DNA from: Chloroflexota bacterium
Lineage (GTDB): Bacteria > Chloroflexota > Limnocylindria > Limnocylindrales > CSP1-4
Assembly: GCA_015478725.1 (NCBI GenBank)
Contig: JADMIG010000005.1
Coordinates: 1-64,000 of the forward strand
DNA length: 64,000 nt
Reading direction: 5' to 3'
In this document: in pieces, positions 17,538-26,144 of the stretch
How positions within the stretch are numbered: position 1 is the first letter of the stretch
Layout: every line of letters begins with the position of its first letter
Position numbers and translations under genes: made by a program
The notes under the pieces: generated by a model
Databases searched by the model: none
What the model was told of the DNA's origin: nothing
What the model saw: only the letters and a program-made list of their open reading frames with translations

Positions 17538-18518
17538 CTATGCCGTGGCCCGGCCGAGCAGGAAGAACCGGCTCGTCGTCGCCACGGTCGCGGTCCGGAA
17601 ACCGGCCGCGAGGAGGGCGGTCTCCAGGTCCGCGGGCTCGTGATAGACCTTCCAGATCGTGAAGGTGCGGCCGTCGTCGAGCCGACGGACCATCGTCTCC
17701 GAGGCGGGATCCACCTCGTGGTCGACCGCCGACGACCGCGGGTCGTGGCGCGAGTCGATGAAGGCGAACGTCCCGCCGGGTCGGAGCCAGCGACGGACGA
17801 GGTCGAGGAATGCCACGAGGCGCGCCCGCGGCACGTGGCTCAGCCAGAAGCCGGCGAACAGCGCGTCGGCCGGTGGTGCCTCGGGCTCCGCCCACACGTC
17901 GCGGACGTGAAGATGAGCCCGAAGACCATGGGCGAGCAGCCGGTCCCGAGCGCGATCGAGCGGCGCCGACGCGCCGTCGTACGCCGCGAGCTCACCCTTG
18001 CTGGCCAGGAGCGGCGACCACCAGCCGGTCCCCGCGGCGAGCTCGACGATGCGCCCACCGATCGGCAGGCCATCCAGCCAGACGGTCGCCGCGTCGAGAT
18101 CGACCGCCCAGGCCATGTCGTCGAGCGGCCCATGAGCGAACCTGCCGCGCCGCAGGTACCAATCGTCGTACTCCGGAGCGCGCGCTTCGTAGTAGGCGAG
18201 CATCTCGCGGGCCCGCTCCGGGTCATCCGGAAGGGGCCCGAGTGCCGATCCCGCGGCCGGCAGATCCGGCGCTGCTGCGGTCGGTGACTCCGCTGATCTC
18301 GCGGTCTGTACGCCCGCTCGGGCGGCTGCCGCACGAGCGGCCAGCGCGTCGCGGAGGCGGAACCGGAGGAACGGATTGTCACCGGCGCGCCCGAGGCAGT
18401 CCGGACAGAGCTGCGCCCAGCCCTCGAGATCGTCCGGGCCGCTGGTCGCGTGCGCCGACCCACACCACAGGCAGTCGAAGGACGCCCGGAACGGCATGGA
18501 CCGGGTCGGCGGCGGCAT
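17538..18518 (-). CDS. class I SAM methyltransferase with N-terminal zinc motif
   Basis: This 326-residue protein starts with a Cys-rich segment (CLWCGSAH then LCPDCLG, residues 16-45) that looks like a zinc ribbon. A linker follows, then a class I methyltransferase core from about 115, with VELAAGTGWWSPLLA as the SAM-binding motif I and PGGTFAFIDSRHDP near motif III. The substrate is unknown. Two ATG starts are possible (18518 or 18497) and neither has a good ribosome site. It begins six bases after the stop of the BtuF-like gene, so it is probably co-transcribed. Confidence 0.8.
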   Translation of the reverse strand: MPPPTRSMPFRASFDCLWCGSAHATSGPDDLEGWAQLCPDCLGRAGDNPFLRFRLRDALAARAAAARAGVQTARSAESPTAAAPDLPAAGSALGPLPDDPERAREMLAYYEARAPEYDDWYLRRGRFAHGPLDDMAWAVDLDAATVWLDGLPIGGRIVELAAGTGWWSPLLASKGELAAYDGASAPLDRARDRLLAHGLRAHLHVRDVWAEPEAPPADALFAGFWLSHVPRARLVAFLDLVRRWLRPGGTFAFIDSRHDPRSSAVDHEVDPASETMVRRLDDGRTFTIWKVYHEPADLETALLAAGFRTATVATTSRFFLLGRATA

Positions 18519-18523
18519 GCGGC

Positions 18524-19450
18524 TCAGGCCGGGACCGGCACCCAGCTCATCGGCGGCGACACGTCGATGAATCGGCTCGGATCGAAGATCTCGGCGAGGA
18601 TAGCGATGCCGTCGACGACCCGCGGTCCCGGGCGGCTGAAGTACGCCGAGCCGTCGACCGCGATGACGTTCTGGCGCTGGACCGCCGGGATGTCCGCCCA
18701 GCCGGCCGGTTTGCGCAGTCGCGCGAGCTCGAGGACGGCATCCGCGAGCCCGAGCCCGCAGGGCATGACGAGGAGCATCTCGGGCTCGAGATCGCGGATC
18801 GTCCGCCACGTCGTTCGGACGGATGGCTCACCGTCGCGGCCGAGGAGGTCCCAGCCGCCCGCGCGGCGGATCTGCTCGGGCACCCAGTGCCCGACGGTCA
18901 TCGGTGGGTCGAGCCACTCGAGCGCGACGACGCGGACCGGCCGGTGGCCCTGCGCCCGACCGCGATCCACCTTCGCCTCGATCCGCCCGAGCCGGCGTCG
19001 AAGGCGTCCGAGCAGCGCCACCGCCTTGCGTTCCGTGTCACTCATCGCGCCCACCGTGGCGATCGAGTTGAAGATCCCCTCGAGCGACGTGGGCTCGAGC
19101 GAGACGACCGCGATATCGCGATGGATGGACCGGGCGATCCCCTCGACGGACGCCCGATCGGGCGCACAGACCGGGCAGAGGGACTGGGTGAGGATCAGAT
19201 CGGGCCGCGCGCGGCGAAGGGCCGCCTCGTCGAGGACGTGGAGGGGGGAACCGCTGGCGAGCGCCCGCCGGACCCGCCGGTCGATCGTCGCGCTCGCTCC
19301 GCCGGTCCGAACCGCGGGTCGCGTCATGACGGGCTTGCCGACCACCCGGGCCGGCCAGTCGCATGCATGGCTGACGCCGACGAGCTGCCGGCTCAGGCCA
19401 AGCGCGCAGACGATCTCCGTCGCCGACGGCACGAGCGAGACGATGCGCAT
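18524..19450 (-). CDS. BtuF-like cobalamin/metal-chelate-binding protein
   Basis: The protein has 308 residues of the helical-backbone metal-receptor fold: MRIVSLVPSATEIVCALGL at the start, ARPDLILTQSLCPVCAPD in the middle and GWADIPAVQRQNVIAVDG near the end. These match the cobalamin-binding (BtuF) group. There is no signal peptide or lipobox, and LCPVC is an unusual Cys pair; it is probably cytoplasmic, so not a classical transporter subunit. No permease or ATPase of the BtuCD type is adjacent. The gene appears leaderless (TAGACT six bases upstream). Confidence 0.8.
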   Translation of the reverse strand: MRIVSLVPSATEIVCALGLSRQLVGVSHACDWPARVVGKPVMTRPAVRTGGASATIDRRVRRALASGSPLHVLDEAALRRARPDLILTQSLCPVCAPDRASVEGIARSIHRDIAVVSLEPTSLEGIFNSIATVGAMSDTERKAVALLGRLRRRLGRIEAKVDRGRAQGHRPVRVVALEWLDPPMTVGHWVPEQIRRAGGWDLLGRDGEPSVRTTWRTIRDLEPEMLLVMPCGLGLADAVLELARLRKPAGWADIPAVQRQNVIAVDGSAYFSRPGPRVVDGIAILAEIFDPSRFIDVSPPMSWVPVPA

Positions 19451-19456
19451 CGGTTG

Positions 19457-19462
19457 AGTCTA
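19457..19462 (-). promoter_or_regulatory. -10 box of the BtuF-like gene
   Basis: TAGACT on the minus strand, six bases before the ATG at 19450. Confidence 0.55.
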
Positions 19463-19513
19463 GCGACGGACCACGTACCGCCCGATCATCGGGGCACCGA
19501 GCGGGCGGAGTCG

Positions 19514-19801
19514 TCAGCGAGGCTTCATCTCGTCGATCGCGACCCGGGTCACGGCGCGATCCACATACCACTGGGCGTCGAGCGTCGTGTACCGAATCCA
19601 TTCGGCCGGCAACGATTCCTCAGGGAAGATCGCGTTCACCGGGCACTCCGGCTCGCACGCGCCACAGTCGATACATTCATTCGGGTCGATCTGCAGCTTC
19701 CGGTCGACGCCTTCCTCATAGTGGATGCAGTCGACCGGGCAGACCGAGACGCACGAGAGGTCGAGCACATCGATGCACGGCTCGGCGATGACGTAGGTCA
19801 T
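19514..19801 (-). CDS. fdxA: 7Fe/8Fe ferredoxin, FdxA type
   Basis: The ferredoxin has 95 residues. The first cluster motif (CIDVLDLSCVSVCPVDC, residues 9-25) has the spacing of a 3Fe-4S/4Fe-4S cluster with the insertion typical of FdxA, and the second is CIDCGACEPECPVNAI. The C-terminal extension (about 60-95) is also FdxA-like. GGAGGAG lies about ten bases upstream of the ATG. It could be the electron acceptor of KorAB encoded 13 kb away, although other ferredoxins may exist elsewhere in the genome. Confidence 0.92.
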   Translation of the reverse strand: MTYVIAEPCIDVLDLSCVSVCPVDCIHYEEGVDRKLQIDPNECIDCGACEPECPVNAIFPEESLPAEWIRYTTLDAQWYVDRAVTRVAIDEMKPR

Positions 19802-19954
19802 GGGACTCGGGCTCCTCCGCGATCACCCGCCTCGACGGGTCTCGATCATCCGCACGGTGCACCGGTCGTCTGCCCGACCGATGCGCGGGGAGCGTATCAC
19901 CCTGGAGCCAGGCGAGCCGAACGCGGCCGGGGTCCGACGGCTCGACCCGGGCGC

Positions 19955-20458
19955 TCAGGGACCGACGAGGCGGACGGGCACCTGCATCCCCTTCGCCCAG
20001 TGGCCCGGGATGTGGCAACCGACGATGAGCGCGGGACCGCCCGCCGGCACCGTCCAGCGGACGTCGACACGCTGGCCGGACTGGACCACGATCCGGAGCC
20101 CGGACACCCCGGGGGGCACGGTGACCACCGGGGTGGGGCCGGGTGGTGCCCCCTCGACCGCCGCCTCCGCCGCCTCCCAGGCGTCCTGAGTCGCCGCGTC
20201 GCCGATCACGGCCTCGTGCACGTCGAGCCCCGCATTGATGACGTGGAGAAGGACGGTCTCGCCCGGGATGAGGTCGACGACCGGCGGTGAGAACGCGTAC
20301 TCGCGGGCGATGATGTTCACCTCCCGCGGCCGATCCACCGTCCCGGCAGTGGGGGTCGGCGTGAGCGTCGGGCCGCCGCTGTCGCAACCGCTGACGATGC
20401 TCGCCGCGGCGATGACGAACAGGGCGGCGGCGAGCGTCTGGCGGGAGCGGGGTTCCAT
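19955..20458 (-). CDS. cupredoxin-like lipoprotein
   Basis: This 167-residue protein has a lipoprotein signal (LAAALFVIAAASIVSGC, Cys at about 25) and then a beta-rich cupredoxin domain. Candidate type-1 copper ligands are His in LDVHEAVIG and Cys-His-His-Met in VGCHIPGHWAKGM. It would be anchored outside the cytoplasmic membrane and carry electrons or copper. It differs from the cupredoxin tails of the respiratory proteins in this window. It starts 12 bases after a small secreted-protein gene, so the two are probably co-transcribed. Confidence 0.8.
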   Translation of the reverse strand: MEPRSRQTLAAALFVIAAASIVSGCDSGGPTLTPTPTAGTVDRPREVNIIAREYAFSPPVVDLIPGETVLLHVINAGLDVHEAVIGDAATQDAWEAAEAAVEGAPPGPTPVVTVPPGVSGLRIVVQSGQRVDVRWTVPAGGPALIVGCHIPGHWAKGMQVPVRLVGP

Positions 20459-20470
20459 CTCCGCACGAGT

Positions 20471-20764
20471 CTACGGCCGCTCCCGGGACGTGCGCCCATG
20501 GCGCGCCGCGAGGCGCAGGGCGGCGACCCGACTCGTCTGCCGGCCATGCGCGGCAGCCACCCAGCGCCTTCCACGCGGCTCGGTCGTCATGGTTCTCGAT
20601 GCCCAGCGCCTGCCCCGCGGCTCTGCCGCCTTCGACGTCGACGCAGCGGTCACCTGCGGTCCCGATGCGGGCGATCCGAATGCCCAGCCGACCGTATCGG
20701 AGGATCCGGCCATGACGGTCGCCGCGATGGCCCCGGCGACGATGACGAACCTCGCACTGCGCAC
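20471..20764 (-). CDS. small secreted protein with repeated PRGRRW motif
   Basis: The protein has 97 residues. GTG at 20762-20764 is preceded by GGAGGAG with ideal spacing, which supports translation. An N-terminal hydrophobic segment (RFVIVAGAIAATVMAG) should direct export, leaving a basic chain with two copies of EPRGRRW (about residues 47-53 and 61-67) and an Arg-rich tail. No known family. It is upstream of the cupredoxin lipoprotein gene by 12 bases, suggesting shared function at the cell surface. Confidence 0.55.
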   Translation of the reverse strand: MRSARFVIVAGAIAATVMAGSSDTVGWAFGSPASGPQVTAASTSKAAEPRGRRWASRTMTTEPRGRRWVAAAHGRQTSRVAALRLAARHGRTSRERP

Positions 20765-20890
20765 GGTGCTCCTCCAGCGTGCCCCTTCCCCGAGCGGCGT
20801 CGTGCACCGACGCCCGTCTCCTCGGAATGCGGAGTGTCGGGCCGCCCGCTTAGCTGCGACTTATCGCCTCGCCGCCGGGCCGGGCCGCGC

Positions 20891-20896
20891 TACCAT
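20891..20896 (+). promoter_or_regulatory. -10 box of the DksA-like gene
   Basis: TACCAT, six bases before GTG 20903; no Shine-Dalgarno. Confidence 0.5.
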
Positions 20897-20902
20897 CCTC
20901 GC

Positions 20903-21262
20903 GTGGATCCCCTCGCTCGATCGCCCCTCGACCTGGCGGCCCGCCCGGCCCTCGAAGCGGCTCGGGCGGCGCTCCGCGAAGAGATCGCGGCGACGATCGA
21001 ATCACCCGGGCCGATGACGTACGGATCGCAGGCGGCGGCGGCGAGCCACGTCTTCGAGCAGCAGCGCGACCTCGCCCTCCGCGACCGTGCCGTCGGTCAG
21101 CTCGCGCTCGTCGAAGGGGCGCTTGCGCGGCTCGAGGCGAGAACGTTCGGTCGATGCCTCCGCTGCGGCGGACCGATCGGTGCCGACCGCCTCGAGGCAC
21201 TCCCCTGGGCGGAGATGTGCATCGGGTGTGCCCGCATCGTCGGTCCCGGCGGATCCGGGTGA
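20903..21262 (+). CDS. DksA/TraR-type zinc-finger protein
   Basis: The protein has 119 residues: a helical hairpin (LALRDRAVGQLALVEGALARL, about 60-80) followed by a four-Cys zinc finger (CLRCGGPI ... CIGC, residues about 88-110), as in DksA/TraR/YteA proteins. DksA-like proteins act on RNA polymerase, but the DxxDxA tip motif of true DksA is not obvious, so the role is uncertain. GTG at 20903 follows TACCAT by six bases (leaderless). Its stop overlaps the next gene (GTGA). Confidence 0.82.
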   Translation: MDPLARSPLDLAARPALEAARAALREEIAATIESPGPMTYGSQAAAASHVFEQQRDLALRDRAVGQLALVEGALARLEARTFGRCLRCGGPIGADRLEALPWAEMCIGCARIVGPGGSG

Positions 21263-22242
21263 CGGAGGGCCTCGTCGGGCTCGACGCGATCGAGCGTGCC
21301 GCGGCACTCCTCGTCGGCGTCGCGGCCAGGACACCGCTCGTCCCCTTCCCCGCCGTCGAGGGCGGCCTCCTCAAGGCCGAGTCCCTCCAGCCGATCGGGG
21401 CGTTCAAGATCCGCGGCGCCCACGTGGCGATCGCCGCGCTCGGCCCCGCCGAGCTCCGACGCGGCGTCATCACCTACTCGTCCGGCAATCATGCCCAGGG
21501 CGTCGCCCGGGCCGCCCGGCTGCTCGGTGCTCCGGCGGTCGTCGTCATGCCGTCCGACGCGCCGCTCCTCAAGCGTCGCCGCGTCGAAGCGGACGGCGCG
21601 GAAGTCGTCGTGGTCGGGCCGTCAAGCTCGGAGCGGCGGAGCGTCGCGGAGCGGATCGCCCTCGAACGCGGCCTGTCCATCATCCCGCCATACGACGACG
21701 ATCGGATCATCGCCGGCCAGGGTACCGTCGGTCTCGAGATCGTCGAGGACGCGCCGGACGTCGCCGTCATCCTCGTCCCGATCGGTGGCGGTGGCCTTGC
21801 CTCGGGCGTCGCCGCCGCCGTCAAGGCGCTGCGTCCCGGCACCCGGGTCGTCGGGGTGGAGCCGGAGCTCGCGGCGGACGCTCGCGCGTCGCTCGAGGCC
21901 GGACGGATCGTCGAGTGGCCGGCAGAGCTCGTGAGCCGGACGATGGCCGACGGGACGCGGACCCAGGCGCTCGGCACTCGGACGTTCGCCCATCTCCTGG
22001 CGCTCCTCGACGCGATCGTCACCGTGACGGAGGCGGAGATCGCGGCCGCGGTCCGGCTCGCCGCCGAGCAGTCGCGGCTCGTGGTCGAACCATCCGGGGC
22101 GCTGTCCATCGCCGCGCTCCGCTACCGTCGCCGCGAAGCGGGGCTCGACGGGCTCGATGGCTCGCTCGTCGCCGTCGTCAGCGGCGGCAACGTCGATCCC
22201 GAGCGCTACCGGGAGCTGCTCGCCTCGCCGATCCCCGACTGA
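21259..22242 (+). CDS. PLP-dependent threonine/serine dehydratase-like enzyme
   Basis: This 327-residue protein belongs to fold-type II PLP enzymes. The Schiff-base lysine lies in PIGAFKIRGA, the substrate loop reads YSSGNHAQGVA and the phosphate-binding glycine loop is IGGGGLASGV. It lacks the C-terminal ACT-like regulatory domain, so it resembles catabolic threonine dehydratase or serine racemase rather than full-length IlvA. It would deaminate L-threonine or L-serine to the oxoacid. The GTG start overlaps the DksA-like stop by four bases. Confidence 0.88.
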   Translation: MTEGLVGLDAIERAAALLVGVAARTPLVPFPAVEGGLLKAESLQPIGAFKIRGAHVAIAALGPAELRRGVITYSSGNHAQGVARAARLLGAPAVVVMPSDAPLLKRRRVEADGAEVVVVGPSSSERRSVAERIALERGLSIIPPYDDDRIIAGQGTVGLEIVEDAPDVAVILVPIGGGGLASGVAAAVKALRPGTRVVGVEPELAADARASLEAGRIVEWPAELVSRTMADGTRTQALGTRTFAHLLALLDAIVTVTEAEIAAAVRLAAEQSRLVVEPSGALSIAALRYRRREAGLDGLDGSLVAVVSGGNVDPERYRELLASPIPD

Positions 22243-22267
22243 CGCCCGAGCCTCACGAGGTGTGCCA

Positions 22268-23182
22268 TCAGCCGTCGGCGCGTTCGCGGGCGAGTCGATC
22301 GGCGAGTGCCGCCTCCCGCTCCCGGATCGCCGCCATCGCGACGTCCGCCCGGCGTTCCTCGCGCGCCGTGTCTCGCTGCTCGCGGCGCATCCAGCCGGCG
22401 ACGACGAGGACGATCGCCGAGATGAAGACGAAGTCACCGATGATCCACATGAGCCCGCCGGCGAGCTGCTGATCGGCGAGCGCGCCGAGGCCCCAGCCGA
22501 GATGAAGGTTCGCGTAGTGGGGATAGAGCGGGGCTCCGGCGGTGAGGATCGCGAGGGCGAGGAACGTGTTCTGCGGCATCTGGAGGAACACATACATGAC
22601 CCGCGCCGGGTGCGGCATCCGCCACGGGCTCGGGTCGAGCGCGACGGCCGGCCACCAGAAGAGGAGCCCCACCGAGAGGTAGAGGGCATGCTCGATGTCG
22701 TGGACGAACGGGTCGCTCAGCGATCGGTCGAACATCGGCGAGAAATGGGTCCCCCACATGACCCCCGCGAAGAGCGACCACGAGACGACGGGGAAGGCGA
22801 GGACCTTGACGAGTCGACTGTGGAGGATCGGGAGGATGAAGCGCCGTCGCTGCTCGGGCCGCGCGACCCTGAGGAGGATGGTGATCGGGGCCCCCAGGGC
22901 CAGCAGCGGCGCGGCGACGAGGGTGAGGAGGACGTGCTGGACCATGTGGACCGAGAAGAGCGTCGTGTCGTAGCGCTCGATCACCGACTGCAGGGCGATC
23001 TCGATGGCAAGGAGGCCGCCGATGAAGGCGGCGAGGCGCGCGCGCGGCACCGGGCTGTCGGGGTGCCGCGCGTCGACGTGGCGTACCGCCCAGAGATACG
23101 CCAGGGCGAGGATCGCGAGCGGGACCGCGATGAGCGGATCGAAGGACCAGTCGAGGAGGACGTCGGAGAGCACGGGCGTCAT
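22268..23182 (-). CDS. ctaG: cytochrome c oxidase assembly protein, CtaG (caa3) family
   Basis: This 304-residue polytopic membrane protein has seven or so hydrophobic segments. The family signature is visible in FSVHMVQHVLLTLVAAPLLALG and in HDIEHALYLSVGLLFWWP, with conserved His residues that may handle copper, and FLQMPQNTFLALAIL. It helps insert copper into caa3-type oxidases. It is transcribed away from the oxidase operon that starts 180 bases to the right, so the two units share a divergent promoter region. A charged helical tail (REEREAALADRL-like) ends the protein. Confidence 0.88.
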   Translation of the reverse strand: MTPVLSDVLLDWSFDPLIAVPLAILALAYLWAVRHVDARHPDSPVPRARLAAFIGGLLAIEIALQSVIERYDTTLFSVHMVQHVLLTLVAAPLLALGAPITILLRVARPEQRRRFILPILHSRLVKVLAFPVVSWSLFAGVMWGTHFSPMFDRSLSDPFVHDIEHALYLSVGLLFWWPAVALDPSPWRMPHPARVMYVFLQMPQNTFLALAILTAGAPLYPHYANLHLGWGLGALADQQLAGGLMWIIGDFVFISAIVLVVAGWMRREQRDTAREERRADVAMAAIREREAALADRLARERADG

Positions 23183-23362
23183 GACCCGTCCATCGTGCCA
23201 CGGAAGGCGGCGCCGGCTTCCCGGATCGGCCCCGATGGCCACGCCGCCCGGTGGCTCGGGTATCATGGCGCCGGCCGTGCCGAGGAGGCGGGCCTATCGC
23301 CAGCCCCGCCGGAGTGTCGGCGTGTCCGGGCCGCCCGACACTCGACCGTTCGAGGACCCCGC

Positions 23363-24499
23363 ATGCCGACGACGAGGAAGAAGCCTCCGCGCCTCGCAGC
23401 GATCGCGCTGCCGTTGCTCGCGCTTCTGGTCGCCGGCTGCGCCTCGCAGGTCCCGGCCCTCTACCCGCCGCAGGACGTCACGACGCAGGGAGCGGCGACC
23501 AGAAGCCTCTACGACATCGTCTTCCTCATCGGCGCGGTCATCTTCTTCTTCGTCGAGGGGCTCATCGTCTTCGCGGTCCTCCGCTATCGCCGCAAGCCCA
23601 CGGACACCGAGCTGCCGCCCCAGATCCACGGCAACAACCTCATCGAGATCGTCTGGACGGTCATCCCGACGGTGATCGTCGTGTTCCTCTTCGTCATCTC
23701 GTGGCAGACGCTCAACACGGTCGATGCGAAGTCCGCGGATCCCGCGGTCCGCGTGGCCGCCGTGGCGAAGCGCTTCTCGTGGAACTTCCTCTATCTCGGG
23801 GCAGACGGCAGGCCGCTGTTCACGACGGACGCCGCCGGCGACGGCAACTTCGGCGAGATGGTCGTCCCGGTCGGGGTGCCCATCCAGGTCGAGCTCTACA
23901 GCCCGGATGTCATCCACGCCTTCTACGTCCCGAAGTTCCTCTTCAAACGCGACGTCGTGCCGGGTCGCACGAACGAGTTCGACTTCACGGTGGACGCCCA
24001 GGATGTCGGCCAGACGTTCCGCGGCCAGTGCGCCGAGCTGTGCGGCGTGGGCCACGCGGGGATGACGTTCGACGTGAAGGCCGTGAGCATGACGGAGTAC
24101 CAGACCTGGCTCCAGCAGCAGATCGCCCAGGCCGCGGCCACGCCCGCCGCGCCAGCGAGCGGCAGCCCGGCGGCGCCCGGCGCGCCGGGCGGCAATCCCT
24201 CGCCGAGTGCCGGGTCCGGCGGCACGAGCATCCAGATCGGCGCCCAGAACCTCGCCTTCGACAAGGCGACCCTCTCGGCTCCGGCCGGACAGCCGTTCCA
24301 GATCGTCTTCGCCAACAACGACCCCGGCGTGCCCCACAACGTCGAAATCAAGAATCCCGATGGAAGCATCGCCTTCAAGGGCGCCATCGTGACCGGACCC
24401 ACGACCACGACGTACGCCGTTCCGGCACTCCCGGCCGGGACGTACCCGTTCCAGTGCACGGTCCACCCGACGATGACCGGCACGCTCACGGTGCAGTAA
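23363..24499 (+). CDS. coxB: cytochrome c oxidase subunit II with C-terminal cupredoxin domain
   Basis: This 378-residue lipoprotein has a lipobox with Cys26 (LLVAGC), two membrane helices (about 50-70 and 90-110), the CuA domain and a Pro/Ala/Gly linker, then a second copper domain (about 285-378). CuA ligands are visible: His in DVIHAFYVPKF and CAELCGVGHAGM. The tail has type-1 ligands His (VPHNVEIKN) and Cys-His-Met (FQCTVHPTMTG). In caa3 oxidases the tail is usually cytochrome c; here a blue-copper module takes its place. First gene of the cox operon, 10 bases before coxA. Confidence 0.93.
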   Translation: MPTTRKKPPRLAAIALPLLALLVAGCASQVPALYPPQDVTTQGAATRSLYDIVFLIGAVIFFFVEGLIVFAVLRYRRKPTDTELPPQIHGNNLIEIVWTVIPTVIVVFLFVISWQTLNTVDAKSADPAVRVAAVAKRFSWNFLYLGADGRPLFTTDAAGDGNFGEMVVPVGVPIQVELYSPDVIHAFYVPKFLFKRDVVPGRTNEFDFTVDAQDVGQTFRGQCAELCGVGHAGMTFDVKAVSMTEYQTWLQQQIAQAAATPAAPASGSPAAPGAPGGNPSPSAGSGGTSIQIGAQNLAFDKATLSAPAGQPFQIVFANNDPGVPHNVEIKNPDGSIAFKGAIVTGPTTTTYAVPALPAGTYPFQCTVHPTMTGTLTVQ

Positions 24500-24509
24500 G
24501 GAGCTCCCG

Positions 24510-26144
24510 ATGGCGACCACCGCGCTGACGCCTGCCGCCACTGCGTACCGGAGCAGCCTGTACGAGTGGGTGACGACGACCGATCACAAGAAGATCGGGA
24601 TCCTCTACGTCGTCAACTCGTTCCTCTTCTTCCTCATCGGCGGCGTGCTCGCGCTCGGTGTCCGCAGTCAGCTCGCGGTGCCGGACAACAAGCTCATCTC
24701 GCCAGAGCTGTACAACCAGCTCTTCACGATGCACGCCTCGATCATGATCTTCCTGTTCATCATCCCGATGCTCGCGGGCTTCGGGAACTACATCGTCCCG
24801 CTCATGATCGGCGCGCCGGACATGGCGTTCCCGCGCATCAACGCGCTCTCGTTCTGGATGCTGCCGCTCGCCGGGATCATCATGCTGAGCGGCTTCCTGA
24901 CCCCCGGGGGCGCGGCCGCCGAGGGATGGACGTCGTACAGCCCGCTCGCCCAGCGGGCCTACTCGGGCATCGGGACGGATCTGTGGATCGTCGCGGTCGC
25001 GCTCATCGGCACGAGCTCGATCCTCGGCGCCGTCAACTTCCTCGTGACGATCTTCAAGATGCGGGCGCCGGGCATGACGATGTTCCGGATGCCGATCATG
25101 GCGTGGACGGTCCTCGTGACGAGCGTCCTCGTGCTGCTGGCGACGCCGGTCCTCACGAGCGGCCTCATCATGCTGTTCATCGACCGCAACTACGGCGGCC
25201 ATTTCTTCGACCCGGCGACCGGCGGGAACGCGATCCTCTGGCAGAACATCTTCTGGTTCTACTCGCATCCCGCCGTCTACATCATGATCCTGCCGGCGAT
25301 GGGGATGATCAGTGAGATCCTGCCGGTCTTCTCGCGGAAGCCGCTCTTCGGCTACAAGGCGTTCGTCTTCGCGACGGCCGGCATCGGCGCACTCGGGTTC
25401 TCCGTGTGGGCCCATCACATGTTCACGACCGGGGCGGTCTACCTGCCGTTCTTCAGCTTCATGACGTTCCTCATCGCCGTGCCGACCGGCGTGAAGATGT
25501 TCAACTGGATCGCGACCCTCTACCGCGGGCAGCTCACGTTCTCGACGCCGCTCCTGTTCGCCCTCGGCTTCCTCTCGATGTTCCTCATCGGCGGAATCGA
25601 CGGCGCGTTCAGCGCGGCGGTCCCGGTGGACTTCGCCCTGCACGACACGTACTGGGTCGTGTCGCACCTCCACTACGTCCTGTTCGGCGGCTCGGTCTTC
25701 GGGGTCATGGCCGGCACCTACTACTGGTTCCCCAAGATGAGCGGCCGCCGCCTCAACGAGACGCTCGGCAAGATCCAGTTCGTCCTCATGTTCATCGGCT
25801 TCAACCTGACGTTCTTCCCGATGCACCTGCTCGGCCTCGACGGGATGCCGCGGCGGATCGCGGTCTACGCCTCGACCGCCGGCTGGAGCCAGCTCAACCT
25901 CGTCGCGACGATCGGCAGCATCATCATCGCCACATCGATGCTGCCGTTCCTGTGGAACGTCTTCATCTCGCTCCGCAACGGCGAGCCCGCCGGGGACGAT
26001 CCGTGGGAGGGCAACACCCTCGAATGGGCGACGAGCTCCCCGCCGCCGCCGTACAACTTCGACCACCTCCCGCAGATCCGGTCCGAACGACCGGTCTTCG
26101 ACGCTCGCCACGGCCGGGTCGCCGATCACGGAGGCGAGGCGTGA
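24510..26144 (+). CDS. coxA: cytochrome c oxidase subunit I, A2 type
   Basis: CoxA (544 residues, about 12 helices) holds low-spin haem, haem a3 and CuB. Ligand regions are seen: TMHASIMIFLFIIPMLAGFG (haem a His), YSHPAVYIM (CuB His and cross-linked Tyr), WAHHMFTTG (two CuB His) and HLHYVLFGG (haem His pair). YSHPAV lacks the proton-channel Glu of HPEVY and instead has the Tyr-Ser pair of A2-type oxidases such as caa3 of Thermus and Rhodothermus. AGGAG precedes the ATG. It reduces O2 to water and pumps protons. Confidence 0.96.
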   Translation: MATTALTPAATAYRSSLYEWVTTTDHKKIGILYVVNSFLFFLIGGVLALGVRSQLAVPDNKLISPELYNQLFTMHASIMIFLFIIPMLAGFGNYIVPLMIGAPDMAFPRINALSFWMLPLAGIIMLSGFLTPGGAAAEGWTSYSPLAQRAYSGIGTDLWIVAVALIGTSSILGAVNFLVTIFKMRAPGMTMFRMPIMAWTVLVTSVLVLLATPVLTSGLIMLFIDRNYGGHFFDPATGGNAILWQNIFWFYSHPAVYIMILPAMGMISEILPVFSRKPLFGYKAFVFATAGIGALGFSVWAHHMFTTGAVYLPFFSFMTFLIAVPTGVKMFNWIATLYRGQLTFSTPLLFALGFLSMFLIGGIDGAFSAAVPVDFALHDTYWVVSHLHYVLFGGSVFGVMAGTYYWFPKMSGRRLNETLGKIQFVLMFIGFNLTFFPMHLLGLDGMPRRIAVYASTAGWSQLNLVATIGSIIIATSMLPFLWNVFISLRNGEPAGDDPWEGNTLEWATSSPPPPYNFDHLPQIRSERPVFDARHGRVADHGGEA

